Positions 30,245 to 41,289 of a stretch of DNA of 64,000 nucleotides are shown piece by piece. The notes under the pieces are model-generated. The model was not told the DNA's origin. It saw only the letters and a program-made list of their open reading frames with translations, and ran no database searches. The DNA is from Aplectana chamaeleonis. Lineage: Eukaryota > Nematoda > Chromadorea > Rhabditida > Cosmocercidae. A program made the position numbers and the translations under genes. Location of the stretch: assembly GCA_029168955.1 (NCBI GenBank), contig JAPDOI010000384.1, positions 62,001 to 126,000 of the forward strand, given 5' to 3'. The stretch's first letter is position 1. Each line of letters opens with the position of its first letter.

Positions 30245-33200
30245 GGACCCAATGACTGCGCCGTTTCGCCTGTGGGCGAGCAGGAGTCAGTTTTCATCAT
30301 GGACAAGCAGTACTGCACGACACCTGCCAATAACCAAGGCGTTAGCCCAAAGATGGACCAGAAGAACTGCACTCCTGGAATGGACCACAACGTTCGCACC
30401 CCACAGATGGACACACGAAACACCATTCCAGCCAACTCTCCTGGAATCAGCACTCCCAAAAGAACTCCTACCAAAAGAAAGCTGATAAATTTACACGTGT
30501 TCAGCAAAGCTGCAACTCCCCGACAAAGAAGTCAGTCGGATCTCAACGTGAGCATGTGTCTGTCTTTACATTTTCGTCTCAGGAAAACGCCATTCAAATG
30601 CAATTTTTTAGAATCCCGACAGAATATCCGCGAAATCGCCGGCTTTAACACCATTAGCGGGAAACGCTGGACCAAGTCCGCAGGCTACAGATAAAGCCCA
30701 TGGAATGTCATCTCTACGGAAAATTTCGCGCCTGAACATATTCAGAAGGATATCCGGTAGTCGAAAAACGAGAAGAGATCAAAAAAATGTGGGTTGATAG
30801 AGTTCACGTAATAAATTTAGTCTGATTGGACGAGGCTGCGACGGAAGATCCCCGCGCCCAATCGAAACCCCTCTGGCCGGTGATGCCGCCAACACCGCAC
30901 GTACGGCTGCCTTGTCTAAGCGCCAGACCAAATACACAATACAGGTCATACCTTTTGCGTTTTGGGTGAAAAAGACGCAGAAGGGGTTTTTGTGCCCTTT
31001 TCTCATAACTCTGTTCAAAGTGGTCAATTCTGGAATCTGAAGAGATATTTGGAATCAGCATTGAGAGCTCTTTCTTTTGAGCTTTCACATGCCTTACTCT
31101 GCAACAAGGCATATAGTCGTGACACAATCAATCGAGTGCGCGAAACGCGAAGGCGGAATTGGCGTTGGAGATTTGAATGTGTTTATATAACCATTTTGTA
31201 TATTCTAGTAAAACATCTTGAAGGGATTTTGACTGAATCAATGAGATATAAACTTTGATCTCTTCCATTTTCAAGTATCCATATTTCGGTCAATTACCGG
31301 GTCACTTTCTCGGCGCAGGCGGTACCAATCAATGATTCCAAATACAGTGCGTTCAGAAAGTATAGGGACATCCCCGAAAATCGAGGTTTCTAATAAAACT
31401 TTTTTGTTTTGTGATCAATACTGTTCATCAATGAATTCAGCATCATGGAAAACCTGTGTTTGATTATTTATATAGCAATTGTGAAATTTTGTACGATTTC
31501 ATCTCAACTTTAAGAATTTTTCGCCGTTCAGAAAGTATAGGGACACCCTTCGAAAATTCAGATTTTTTAATCCAAAAAAATTTCCCGTTGCAAGTTCGCT
31601 ACATAAACTCAAGATGAGTACATGTGATATCTTTATTCCTAAAATGGCTCGTGGTACTGCTCTAACTGCTGCTGAACAAGCTCAAATTCGTGCGCTCAGC
31701 GTTGCCGGGTTGAGCCAACGTCGAATCGCTACCCAGCTCGGAAGATCTGTCAACTGTATCAACCAGTTCCTGCGAGATCCAGATTCCTACGGTACTGCAA
31801 AACTTACTGAACGGCCGAAGAAGATCAGCAATCAAGATTCGCGGAGAATTGTTCGGCTCTGCTCCAACAGCACACTGTCGCTGAACCAGATTAAGTCTGA
31901 ATTATCGCTCAGTGTTTCGAAAACGACAATCTGGAACACCATAAATGGCGATAAAAACATTGTCCGACAAGTGATGAAGAAGGCCCCGTCGTTATCTGCA
32001 AACCATAAAGAGGCTCGACTTGAATTTGCAAAGAGGAACATGGCAACTGATTGGGCAAAGGTAAAGCAGTCTCATAAAATCCGGAAAAAATTGAGAAATG
32101 ACGCAAAAAAAATTTTAGGTCATCTTTTCCGACGAGAAGAAATTTAATCTTGACGGACCGGATGGTGCTCGATCCTACTGGCGAGATCTGCGCAAGGATC
32201 CATTGATTTTCAGCAGACGGAGTTTCGGCGGTGGCTCGCTGATGTGTTGGGGAGCATTCAGTAGCGAAGGTGTTTTGGAATTGGCCTTCACTTTTTGTCG
32301 CATGAACTCGGAGGAATATCAAGAAACTCTTCGCACACATCTACTGCCATTTTTGTCCGGAACACGACGTCAGCGTTTCACTTTCCAGGAAGACAATGCG
32401 GCGGTACATATATACAGGTCTACAACAGCCTGGTTTCTACGTCATCGAATCCGTTTGTTGGAATGGCCCGCGTGTAGCCCAGATTGTAACCCGATAGAGA
32501 ATATCTGGGGCATAGTTGTGCGCCAGGTTTATGCCAAAAATATGCAGTACAGAACAGAAGATGAGCTGAAGGTCGCTATCCTCGAAGCGTGGGCCAATCT
32601 GGATGAAAACGTCATCGCCAATTTGATCAATTCTATGCCAAAGAGAATTTTTGAGATCATAGCTAATGGTGGTGCAGCTATTTCATTTTAAAATGTATGT
32701 TTAATTCTTTCTTTGTTCAATAATTTTTGTTTTTGTGTTGTGTCCCTATACTTTCTGAACGGCGAAAAAATCTGAAATTTGCAATAAATTCTTGTAAAAT
32801 TGCTCAGCTGTTATAGAAATGAACAAATAGAGGTTTTTCACCTTGTTGAATTCATTTATGAACAGTATTGATAGCCAAATATGACATGATTTCGAAAACC
32901 TTGATTTTCGGGGGTGTCCCTATACTTTCTGAACGCACTGTATCTTCTCAGATTCGAGGATGGACCACTTTGAACAGAGTTATGAGAAAAGGGCACAAAA
33001 AAAACGCGTTTTTGCGTCTTTTCCGCCCGAAAAGCAAAAGATAAGAGCAGTATTGTAATATGTGATTCTCCCATTCTTTCAACCTAAAGACAATTCTTTT
33101 TAGCTGAAGGGTAAGGCCAACGATGAAGTGGATCACTCGGGATTCCACACTGCCATTCTACCCAGGAATGAGCCAGTGAAAGCCGTATGCAGGGTTTTGG

Positions 33201-36200
33201 AGTCCTTTAATGAGCTAGCTCAGTTTCTGTCTCTTACTACATACATTTCATTTCTATAGGAAATGCGTACGGCTGTGCCAGCAATATCTGATGTGGATCT
33301 GAGGAAGAAACAAAATAAAAGTCGCTTGAAGAAGCTCAAGAAAGTAAGTCTTGGTATATGCTCATGTTAATGACCCATGCCAGAATATTGTATTGTCCTA
33401 TATTACATTCTGCTACATTTTCAGGAGAGAAGCGCTCAGAGCAGTAATAAAGCCGAGGTCCGGTTGTTAACTACATACGTCTTATTTTTGGTGCAACAGG
33501 GAATCCCTCACTGGCAAGGAACGGTATAGACGGGTTGATGCTACCCTAAACCTCATAAACCATACCACAAAACTGGAACTGAAGCGGTGCAAACCTAGCA
33601 ACCCTCAGTTGTAGCTCCAAAGTTTCAGTATTTTCCTTTTAAATTTTTATTCAACCACAGCAATGTCGTCTTAGATTTGGTATGGGTATCACTAGGGATC
33701 GACGACTGTTCGCTTACTCCTCTCAATGTAAATCTGATATATGGCAGTCATCTCACCCTAGATGAGTCTTTAGAAACATACTTGATTTTACTTTAGGACT
33801 TCAGATACATGCGCAGTTAGTCGGCGCAACATCTTCATGATATTTTCCAACCACAAAGACTGCTGGCAGCGCCGTGGCGTAGAGGCAGACGTCTCGTCTG
33901 ACATCTAGTAGTCGAAACATTCGATCTCTAGCTTTTTTAGAATTCTATCAGAGTTACTGTTTTTAATACTCGGGAAAAATAGTGAGGCGGGCCGCACTTT
34001 CATTTTGCTTGGATGATGTCCAAGTTTTCAAAGCGTAATTTAATGCTGGAGGAACTGTGAAGTCGATCTGATGGGCACGGAGCCGGATATTCTTTGTATC
34101 CATCACAACAACCTCAACGGTCTTATAAGCTCTCTATGCTGCTCGTTTCCTGCTGCTCAACTATGGGCTAGATCGTACTTCATGTTGATCTCGCGACCTA
34201 GATGCTCGTAGCGTGAACATTCATAGATGGTTGCTCCATTGAGCATGAGTGGGGCCTCAGGAACGCATCGGCATATGATAAACACCGTTTTCGTAAAATT
34301 TGGCTGGATACCGAATTTTTTCATAAGCGTTGTCGAGGTCGGTCAGCATTCGTACGGCTTGCGTGATGGATGGTACTATGGGAAATATATTATCAGCGGA
34401 GCTAAGATGTTTTAGTTCCGTTCGTCGACTTCCACTCCCATATGTTTCCATTCGAACTAGCACATAATTTCACGAGACGCACTGAAAAGCTCCGGTGAAG
34501 TGGTATCACCTTGGCGAACCCCTCTCTTCATCGACGATGATCTCTATGTAGAAAGGTGAAATATTGGTTGCGAGGTCGCTGCACAGCTCACGAATTATCT
34601 CCACATACAGATTGGTAACACCGTGGTTGCCCAAAGCTGCAACAACCGTTTCTATTTCAACGTAGTTGAAAGCCTTCTTCAGGTCGATGAGCGTGAGGCA
34701 AAGAGGAGCCTTGTACTCTCGCGACACTTCTATATGCTATGTAACTGCGTGGATGTGATCGATCGTGCCGAATATTTTTGGGCCTGAATAGAGTCCCGTC
34801 GCTGAAAGGTGCAGCAGCGTGCAATGGAGGGACATCGATCGTGCGGCGCCGCAGGATCGATACTCCATACATGCTGCCGCCCTCAGAGGCAGGAGTTTAT
34901 TCGGACCCCTTCAGAACCCTGCTTAATCGCATGGCTTTCCTTCTATCGATCCTGTTGAGAATGACACGAGTGAACTGCTTGTAGACAACAGATGGCAGAT
35001 AGAAAGGACGATAATTGTCAATGTGGTGTGCGTCTCCCTTTTCGTACAATGACGAAGTTTTGCTGGACTTCCATTTACATAGTGCCTTGCATTTTGACAA
35101 GCAAAAAGTGAAGAGCCCTTCTTCAAATTTTCGAGTTCGATCCTATCAGGACTCAGAGCAGAACGAAATTTCACCGGCGTGATGACATGCCGGCTTTTAG
35201 AGGGAAGAACGGATGGAACAACATAGTTGTCCTGCTTCAGCTCAGCTGGTAAGGAGGTGCATGAACATGGCTGTTGAAAAGATCGGGCAAGAAGTCTTTA
35301 ATGGCCTTTTCCATTGCCCTTCTGGGGCCGAATGCATTATTGGGCCGGGTTGGGGTGGTGGCAGGGCAGTCTGCACCCTTGAAAGAACTCTGTAAATCGT
35401 CAAATCAATCGTGCCCCAGCTGCCCCAACTCATAGGCTGGGGCAGCTAGAGCAGCGAAAAACACAGCTGGGGCACCATTGATTAGATGATCTACTGCCCA
35501 CGCACTGCGATCTTCAATGATGCCGACTGCCCTGCCCCTACCTCAACCCGGCGCGTTGATGCATCCGGCCCCTGGAGCCGAATGCATCAACAGGCCGGGT
35601 TGGAGCAGGTGCAGGGCATTCTGCGCCCTTGGAGATCTCCGTAAATCACAAAATCGATCGTGCCCCTGTTGGCCCAGCTAGGAGGCTGGGGCAGCTAGAG
35701 CAGCGAAAGACACCGCTGGGGCACGATTTATTGGATGATCTACTGCCCTCGCACTGCGATCATCGAAGATGCCAACCGCCCTGCCCCGCCCCAACCCTGC
35801 GCGTTGATGCATCCGGCCCCTGGGGTGTCGTGCATGATTCGGCAGCAAGGGTCAAGGAGCGCTAAGCCGCATGCACGCGCCACGATTGGAATTTAAATTA
35901 TGACGCATGCGCGTGACATCGCTCCTCCCTACCCTGGCAGCCGCATTCATGCATGCAGTCACCTGGAAGCAATGACTGTTCCGTCTGAACGTCGAAGTTC
36001 GGTCATCCTTGTCTTGTAGTTGATGGTCTACGTATGACAGAAAGCACCACAAAATTAGTACAGATCATCGGTGACATGTTAAGTGGTCTGAGGGCTGTCC
36101 AGTTGGTTCTGGCGTCATCAGGAGTTTGAACACGCATGAGATAAGCACCGACTCGCTACAGTAGCGCTCATGCATGCGACCCCTGGAATGCGTTCCAAAT

Positions 36201-36622
36201 ACCTCAAAGAGGCAGCGCTTGTGTGTGAATTTTCCAACGAATGTGTTTTGAGTTGCATCTCTAAGAACAGCTCATTATGCATACTCCCAGAGTCCATCTC
36301 TTTGTTATAGGTGAAGCTTTCCAAACTCAAGTTCACGCAGACCAGTGTGGATGATATAAGGTATGCTTCTGCGATTTCCGCCACGACCATATCAATATTG
36401 CGAAAGTTCAGCAAACTGTTCATGCCAAACAAGAAAAAGGATCGGACTCATTCCAAGGTCAATATGAAAGCTAGTAGGAAGACACCGGAGAAGATCACCG
36501 GCTCAGAGTCAGACACGCTGAAAAGCGTTGGTAGCATTCAGAACACGGTAGAGACCGGTGACCTAAAAATGGCCGCCTCAAGGCCAAATACTGAGGAAAA
36601 TCGCACATGCCCTGTAAAGTAA
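30245..36622 (+). CDS. Family gene P1, 5' end not found, swollen introns
   Basis: Proposed exons are 30245-30547, 33104-33184, 33260-33343, 33425-33457, perhaps 33500-33523, 36311-36360 and 36412-36622. All join in frame: phase 0 except phase 2 before the last. The first long exon encodes a Pro/Thr/Asn-rich stretch with degenerate repeats (NCTPGMDHNVRTPQMDTRN). Middle exons are Lys-rich (RKKQNKSRLKKLKK). The last exon reads KLFMPNKKKDRTHSKVNMKA and contains SDTLKSVGSIQN. I know no family for it; the short motif links it to P2, P3 and P4. A Tc3-like transposon lies in the intron after 30547 and an RTE remnant in the intron before 36311. The first exon and start codon were not identified. Confidence 0.55.
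30940..31060. repeat. Left arm of an inverted repeat around the Tc3-like element
   Basis: TTTTGTGCCCTTTTCTCATAACTCTG and neighbouring sequence, given here by its key word GTGCCCTTTTCTCATAAC, recurs inverted at 32945-33065. The Tc3-like element was inserted at the centre of this older foldback. Confidence 0.7.
31345..32940 (+). mobile_element. Tc3-like transposon, 1,596 bp, apparently intact
   Basis: Outer ends are CAGTGCGTTCAGAAAGTATA and its complement, with TA on both sides (31343-31344 and 32941-32942). A second copy of GTTCAGAAAGTATAGGGACA lies about 180 bp inside each end, so the termini have the two-site inverted/direct repeat layout seen in Tc3 and Sleeping Beauty-type elements. The single gene has one 58-base intron and an unbroken frame. 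It sits in an intron of gene P1. Confidence 0.95.
31644..32691 (+). CDS. Tc3-type DDE transposase
   Basis: Two exons, 31644-32060 and 32119-32691, are joined in phase 0 across an intron with GTAAAG and TTTTAG ends. The product is 329 residues, the length of C. elegans Tc3 transposase, which is why I prefer the ATG at 31644 over one 30 bases upstream. It begins MARGTALTAAEQAQIRALSV, with two helix-turn-helix regions in the first 110 residues (GLSQRRIATQLGRSVNCINQ is one). Catalytic residues are visible: D in VIFSDEKKFNLDG, D in FQEDNAAVHI, and E in SPDCNPIENIWG with 34 residues between the last two (DD34E). It cuts and pastes its own element at TA. No premature stop or frameshift is seen, so it may be active. 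Confidence 0.93.
32941..33068. repeat. Right arm of the inverted repeat around the Tc3-like element
   Basis: Contains GTTATGAGAAAAGGGCAC, the complement of the block at about 30992-31009, followed by AAAACGCGTTTTTGCGTC matching GACGCAGAAGGGGTTTTT on the left. Confidence 0.7.
33871..33938 (+). repeat. tRNA-like sequence, possible SINE head
   Basis: GCCGTGGCGTAGAGGCAGAC resembles a tRNA A box and ATTCGATCTCT a B box, followed directly by six T residues as in Pol III terminators. The cloverleaf is incomplete, so I read it as a tRNA-derived repeat rather than a tRNA gene. Confidence 0.45.
33985..35190 (-). pseudogene. RTE-type non-LTR retrotransposon remnant
   Basis: Reading minus, fragments in shifting frames follow the order of an RTE reverse transcriptase. 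They include KTSSLYEKGDAHHIDNYRPF (about 35050-34990), FTRVILNRI, then APLCLTLIDLKKAFNYVE (palm motif A, about 34710-34650), GSPR, and LSSADNIFPIVPSITQAVRM (about 34400), where the ADD of motif C is degraded. C-terminal pieces follow, with a RKRAA-like block and IRLRAHQIDFTVPPALNYA near 34100. There are at least four frameshifts and several stops. The 5' endonuclease region is absent. It lies antisense within an intron of P1. Confidence 0.85.
35324..35825. repeat. Two tandem units of about 250 bp, each also palindromic
   Basis: The first unit (35324-35574) and second (35575-35825) share GGCTGGGGCAGCTAGAGCAG, GATGATCTACTGCCC and GCGTTGATGCATCCGGCCCC. Within each unit GGGGC and GCCCC arms are inverted. 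They lie inside the long intron of P1. Confidence 0.75.
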
Positions 36623-36830
36623 TTGAACACTTGTATTATAATTATTGTTTTGTAGTAACTCTAACTGTATGTCTGATTTAAACTATCGCCATATTCGACT
36701 CTTACAGTATCCATTCTACACCACCGCAGATTATGTTGAAACAAAAAGAACAGAATTGGTAATAAAATGTTTGCGGACTTGTTGCACGGTTCTTTTTTCG
36801 GTCAGACACGGTCAGATTTGTCGCGGTTCG
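36623..36830. other. 3' flank of P1; no gene seen
   Basis: No exon or repeat recognised. No clear AATAAA lies immediately after the stop; AATAAA occurs at 36761. Confidence 0.35.
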
Positions 36831-37260
36831 CGTAGGTGTCGCCAAAGCAATAAGCTCTCGGTCCTCAGAGGTCGGTCCCGCAGCGAAAGGCAAGGGACTG
36901 TCGAGCCCCTCACGACGGAGTGGTTCGGGCGGCGCACTCTGAGCCATCAGGGGTATGGTATACTTTTGCGACACACGGTCGCGTCGCTCTGCACAGCGAC
37001 AGCGACCGCCTCCCGTCCTTTAAACCTGTCGCTGTCGCAGTGCACTGCACAGCGACAGCGACAGTGGTAGCGACAGGCTATGGCACATTTGCAGTATGTC
37101 AGCCCTCCGCGACACGTCGCTGCGACCCACTTGCGACATCTGTTCCTACGACGACCGTTGCCGTTGCTCCGATGCGGGTCCCGCCATGATTTGTGTTAGA
37201 TTGCATGCCTGTCGCTCATTACAGCGACAAAGTATACCATAGATCTCAGACTTCGCCCCT
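36790..37260. repeat. Foldback rich in CGACAGCGAC
   Basis: Inverted pairs include TATGGTATACTTTTGCGACA (36954) and GCGACAAAGTATACCATA (37223), with many CTGTCGCTGTCGC/GCGACAGCGAC words between. Open frames here are by-products of the repeat. Confidence 0.6.
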
Positions 37261-38048
37261 TTCGCGACCGAGCCTGGTCGTTCTTCCTGTGGCCCTATGC
37301 CACTTCTTTCCTCTCGACGTAATGTGCTTCGTTTCGGGGTTTGCCTTGTTTCTTGCCTTTGAAACATTGCTTTCCAACCAGAAATACAGTTGGCTCCCGA
37401 AGAGCATATTTCATGAACAGGTCAAAATGGCCATGACCCGGATTGATGATCGTGATGTCGATTCCAATTCCATGGGTGTTTTCTTCCTTTTCAATATTTC
37501 TCCCTTTCCTTTCTCTAAATAGTCTCCAAGTTCTCTTCACATAATATCTGTACCATAAAACACTGAATAACTCGTGTTCTGTCGTTTATGACAGAGGTTC
37601 TCATGTATTTCGCAATATCTATGATATATTACCAATATCGGTTTTGTGGTGTTATCGTCGTTATGTTCTTATTTAGGTATACAGCTTGCTGGGTTAATTA
37701 GTGAAGACTGGTTATGTAATCTGTAGGGAGCCTGTCGGTTTGATTCCTAGGGAGCGCCTGGGGGGAAAACGGCCGATTCGCCATACTAGGAGTTGTTTGC
37801 TAAAGGCAGTTACGAATGTACTGGTTATGCTCTTGAGTAGTAAAATTCGAAGCCTGATACGCTGGTTGAGAAAATTGGTTGGATTCATATTTTGCAACGC
37901 GGTGTATAGGCCTTATCATAGAAGAGGGAGGAGAAGGGTATCATACCATATCAACCATATGGTCTATCCACAGCACGAGTAACTCCCATTTTGAATAATG
38001 GCATCCGCCAATGTGGCAGCTTATTAGCTGGTGGTCGTCGGTTTTCAG
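37261..38048. other. Intergenic, upstream of gene P2
   Basis: AT-rich after about 37500. No exon supported. A GGTTTTCAG at 38040-38048, 19 bases before the P2 start codon, would serve as trans-splice acceptor. Confidence 0.4.
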
Positions 38049-38067
38049 CCATACACTTATCACAGCT

Positions 38068-40066
38068 ATGCTTCTGACCTTCCGTGAGTGCCTACTCAGG
38101 TGGGACAGCAGAGCTAACATTCTAATACTCTGTCTAGTTCCGTCCTGCGCCAACCCGAAGAAAGACAAATCCGAACAAAGCAGCAAATCGAATGTTAAAC
38201 TTAGTGCAGAGCCCAGATCAAAAGCCTATCCGATCGCGGTGAGTCACAAGTTCTGAGTTTACTCAAGAGGCTAGTGCCATACCGCTACTGTTGACGCGTT
38301 AGGGCTCATTACAACAGTAAAGTTTAAAAACTGATCATAAATAGCCCTATTAGGCCCCCGTCAAAATCGGTGGATTTTCTGAGTCCTACCGGGTCGATAC
38401 GCACCGAATTCGTGGGAGACGGCTGCAAAAAAATCAACCCACTGAGTCCGGCTGCGACCGTCTGGTTCCCACCACAATCCCCCCGGTCGATACTGATGGT
38501 TCTCATGCGTACAAGGGCGGGGCCAATGCACCGACTGAGTCCCACTGAGTTCCAACCAAAATCATCCTCACCCCAAACGGTCGATATAGGAGTTTCTCAC
38601 GTGATTTGGGTGCATTTTCTTCGGCCGACTGCGACCTGCCGCGTCCCGCCGTATCCCGACTCTCGTCGTCTGCGCTCTGCCCCACCTACTGCTGCCGCTG
38701 ACTATCGATTGCGTGTTCCGCAGAGGAACTGGGTGGCGCTGGAGGGCAACCGGACTCGGTCGGTTGCAGACGGTCGAGGACGGTTTTTTCCGTCGCTGAC
38801 TCATTCGGACTCAGCAGGTTTTTCGACGAAGTCTGACGGCGGCCTTAGGTCTCGAAACTTGAATGTGGATGCCCGTCCCGCCCATTTCACCGGTGGCCGT
38901 TGAAAAAAAATAGGCGGAGCCGTCATATCACATTCAAGTTTTATAGAGCTGTACATGGCTCGTTCTAGCTCATTTTAGCCGTTTTTCTAGCCATTATACC
39001 AGTGATGAACAGCTTCTATAAGGCGAACCGAACAAATTTCAGAAGGCTGCGAATACCACGGCTGAAAAGAGCAAATCAACATCTGATTCCTCATCATGCT
39101 CTGTATCAAACAACCTGTCAAATATGAAAAGACCATGCGCAGCAAGAAATGTGCGTTTAGACTCCTACATTAACCTTTCACAGAATAAAGTCAGCAAATG
39201 TTCAGGTACCGTCGAGACAGACAAGGAAGTCCGAATCAGCTTCAATTAAGAAACCTGTTCTGGCATCGCAGTCACGCGAACGCAAACAGTCTTCCGCACA
39301 GAAAGTGAAATCCAGAACGGCTGTAAGCACGTTTGCATACAGGCCTTTCGCATAATCTAGGCGAGCGAATGGCCCAGGCGCGATCATTTGCGGTGGGCGT
39401 GCGACATTCGCGACGCCACTGGCTCAGCGGCATCGTCGATTCGCTGGACTAGAGTTGGCGAAAGGCCTGTACACACATCGTCGTCATAGTCCTCATACTG
39501 CTTTGAATTTCAGAGAGAGGCATGTCCCTCTCCTCTTCAAGGGAAAAAAGCCAGATCTAGGATGATAGGGAAGTCAAGATCAGGAGGGTAAGTTTATTTT
39601 GAGAGTGAGCATGGATTTTTTTTGTCATTTTTTTCTGGAAATTGATTTCTAATGCAGGAAGAGGAGGAAAAAGAAGCGAAGAAGAATGAGTGGACAGCGA
39701 ATGAAGGTAGCCAAAGTCGGCAAACGGCGAAAATCGAAGGAACGAATGGAGTCTTCTCCCAATCCTAACGCTCGAGCACCACCAGAAGGAGCAGATGACA
39801 TATCGTCAGATACCCTGAAGGGAGTAGACAGCATTCATAACGATGATGACCTTGCCACTGGCACTGGTGCTCACCCAGAGAGTCCTGATGAAGTCGCCAG
39901 CGTCACTCAAAGAGGTGCCACCGAGGAAAAGCTGGAGCTGGATACAGTGCAGAAAACGAAAACAATTGAGAATGAACATAAGAAGTCATCAAACTCCGCA
40001 AAAAAAGATGTGGGATCTTCAGGGGAGCAATATGCATTCTGTCAGAAAGAACCAAAATATGGTTGA
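38068..40066 (+). CDS. Family gene P2, complete six-exon model
   Basis: Exons are 38068-38083, 38138-38238, 39043-39150, 39206-39322, 39514-39587 and 39658-40066. All borders are GT-AG; four introns are 54-191 bases and one is about 800. The joined frame gives 274 residues. A TTTTCAG 19 bases before the ATG suggests SL trans-splicing. The start is MLLTFLPSCANPKKDKSEQS; the six hydrophobic residues are too few for a confident signal peptide. Lys/Ser-rich middle exons follow. The last exon opens KRRKKKRRRMSGQ, has KVGKRRKSKER, then SDTLKGVDSIHN and an acidic, probably disordered tail. No enzymatic domain. Very basic composition suggests nucleic-acid or phosphoprotein-type roles, but that is a guess. 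Confidence 0.7.
38340..38940. repeat. Repeat within intron 2 of P2
   Basis: Contains CCGGGTCGATAC, GGGAGACGGCTGC and an inverted AAAACCTGCTGAGTCC-like set, making a foldback of roughly 550 bp. It accounts for the unusual length of this intron. A CCCGGTCGATAC word also occurs in the repeat at 55010-55600. Confidence 0.45.
39340..39469. mobile_element. 130-bp hairpin MITE in intron 4 of P2
   Basis: Ends CAGGCCTTTCGC and complement, TA on both sides. GC-rich arms (GCGAGCGAATGGC). Without it the intron would be about 59 bases, the usual size here. Confidence 0.85.
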
Positions 40067-40240
40067 CAGCAAGGAATTTCGTAATTTATATAAGCCGAAA
40101 CAACTGTAAAACTGTGGATGATTTACACTTTCAACTCAAAGTTGTTAATTCTCCATGATTTAAGACGAATAAAAAGTTTTAAGATGTTTGTCTACATGTT
40201 GAGTCATATATTCGAACACAAGGTGACTTTCGGCTTCGGG
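40067..40240. other. 3' flank of P2
   Basis: AATAAA at 40170-40175, about 105 bases after the stop codon, is a plausible poly(A) signal. Nothing else seen. Confidence 0.4.
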
Positions 40241-40980
40241 AAGACTCGTTCTCCCAATCTACGGACCACTGATGTTGTTTCCGGGCCACTGCTGTTGCTG
40301 TCCGAGCGAGCTGGAGGAGCTCCCGACAGCCATACTCAGAGAAATCGCCGCTGCGGCTCCGCGATAATGCCGCGTCGCAGCCTACAGGCACCTAAGCGGC
40401 ACTATCGCGGAGCCGCGGCGGAACTACCGCGGAGCCGTAGCGGCTCCGGAAGCGTATCTCCCGCTTCGGCTCCGCGATAGTGCCGCAGCGGCTCAGGGAG
40501 AGTATCTGATATGAAGTTATTTAAGAATGAAAATACAACTAGGGGCCTAAGCAAAAAATTAAGCACCTGCAGCCCTTACGTCTTCTGTCTAATAGGGACA
40601 GAGTTACCGCCGCTTTTGCGCCTAAGGAAATACGGAATGAACCTCAAACTTGGGTAAGTGAACCGGCGACAATTTTGTTTTACCACACAGGATAGTACAT
40701 CGTACGGGTTCACTGTTGCATCCTCGCGGAGCCGCTGCGGTACTATCGCGGCGATGTCAAGGCTCAAGATACGGCAACAAAATCGTCTGATCACGGTGCC
40801 TCTGCGGTACTATCGCGGTTCTATCGCGGCACAGTCGAGGGTCGCGGTAGTTTCCCGGCACTGACGCGGCAAATTTTCTAAGAGTAGGAGCGCCTCAGAG
40901 ATTGAGAAAACGAGAAGAACTGTCAGGCGGCTCCGATTCCTGTTAGGTGCGGCTTGAGGGCGAGAATCGCCTGATTTTGA
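40222..40980. repeat. Disrupted family D element with nested GC-rich hairpins
   Basis: The left part (TCGTTCTCCCAATCT then CTGCTGTTGCTGTCCGAGCG) and right part (CTGTCAGGCGGCTCCGATTC, GAGAATCGCCTGA) match family D arms. Between them are repeated hairpins built from GGCTCCGCGATAGTGCCGC and its complement (40330-40500 and 40725-40860). Confidence 0.6.
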
Positions 40981-41028
40981 CATGCTTGAACCTGTCTGGA
41001 ACACGGCGTGCCAATAGTTTCCAACATA

Positions 41029-41209
41029 CTGTCGTTCTCTAGGCCGAATTCCGTTCCGCAGTTGCGGGCTACGGCTATTGTATTAGGCGACACGTGTTAA
41101 TCGTGCTGGGACCAGTTGTTCCCGGCACAAATCACCCTTCTCCCAGCACGATTGTCACGTGTCTCATGATCCGCAATTGCGGACCGGAATTTGGCCCAGA
41201 GAAGGACAG
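41029..41209. mobile_element. 181-bp foldback element related to family A
   Basis: Ends CTGTCGTTCTCTAGGCC and CTGTCCTTCTCTGGGCC, TA on both sides, arms continuing as GAATTCCG. The centre (CGTGCTGGGACC, CCCAGCACGATTG) differs from family A and matches the diverged repeats at 14290 and 20160. Confidence 0.8.
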
Positions 41210-41289
41210 TATGTGGGTGTTTGCTCTTCAGGCACATCTCCAGCGAATTTCCGAAGAGATTTGCATTTTGACCTGCTCAGACAGAAACC

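Noticed and set aside
33871..33938. Functional tRNA gene
   Set aside because: A and B boxes are recognisable but acceptor and anticodon stems do not form; treated as a tRNA-derived repeat.
38370..38903. 177-codon open frame
   Set aside because: It falls in a palindromic repeat within an intron of P2 and has no relative in the other family genes.
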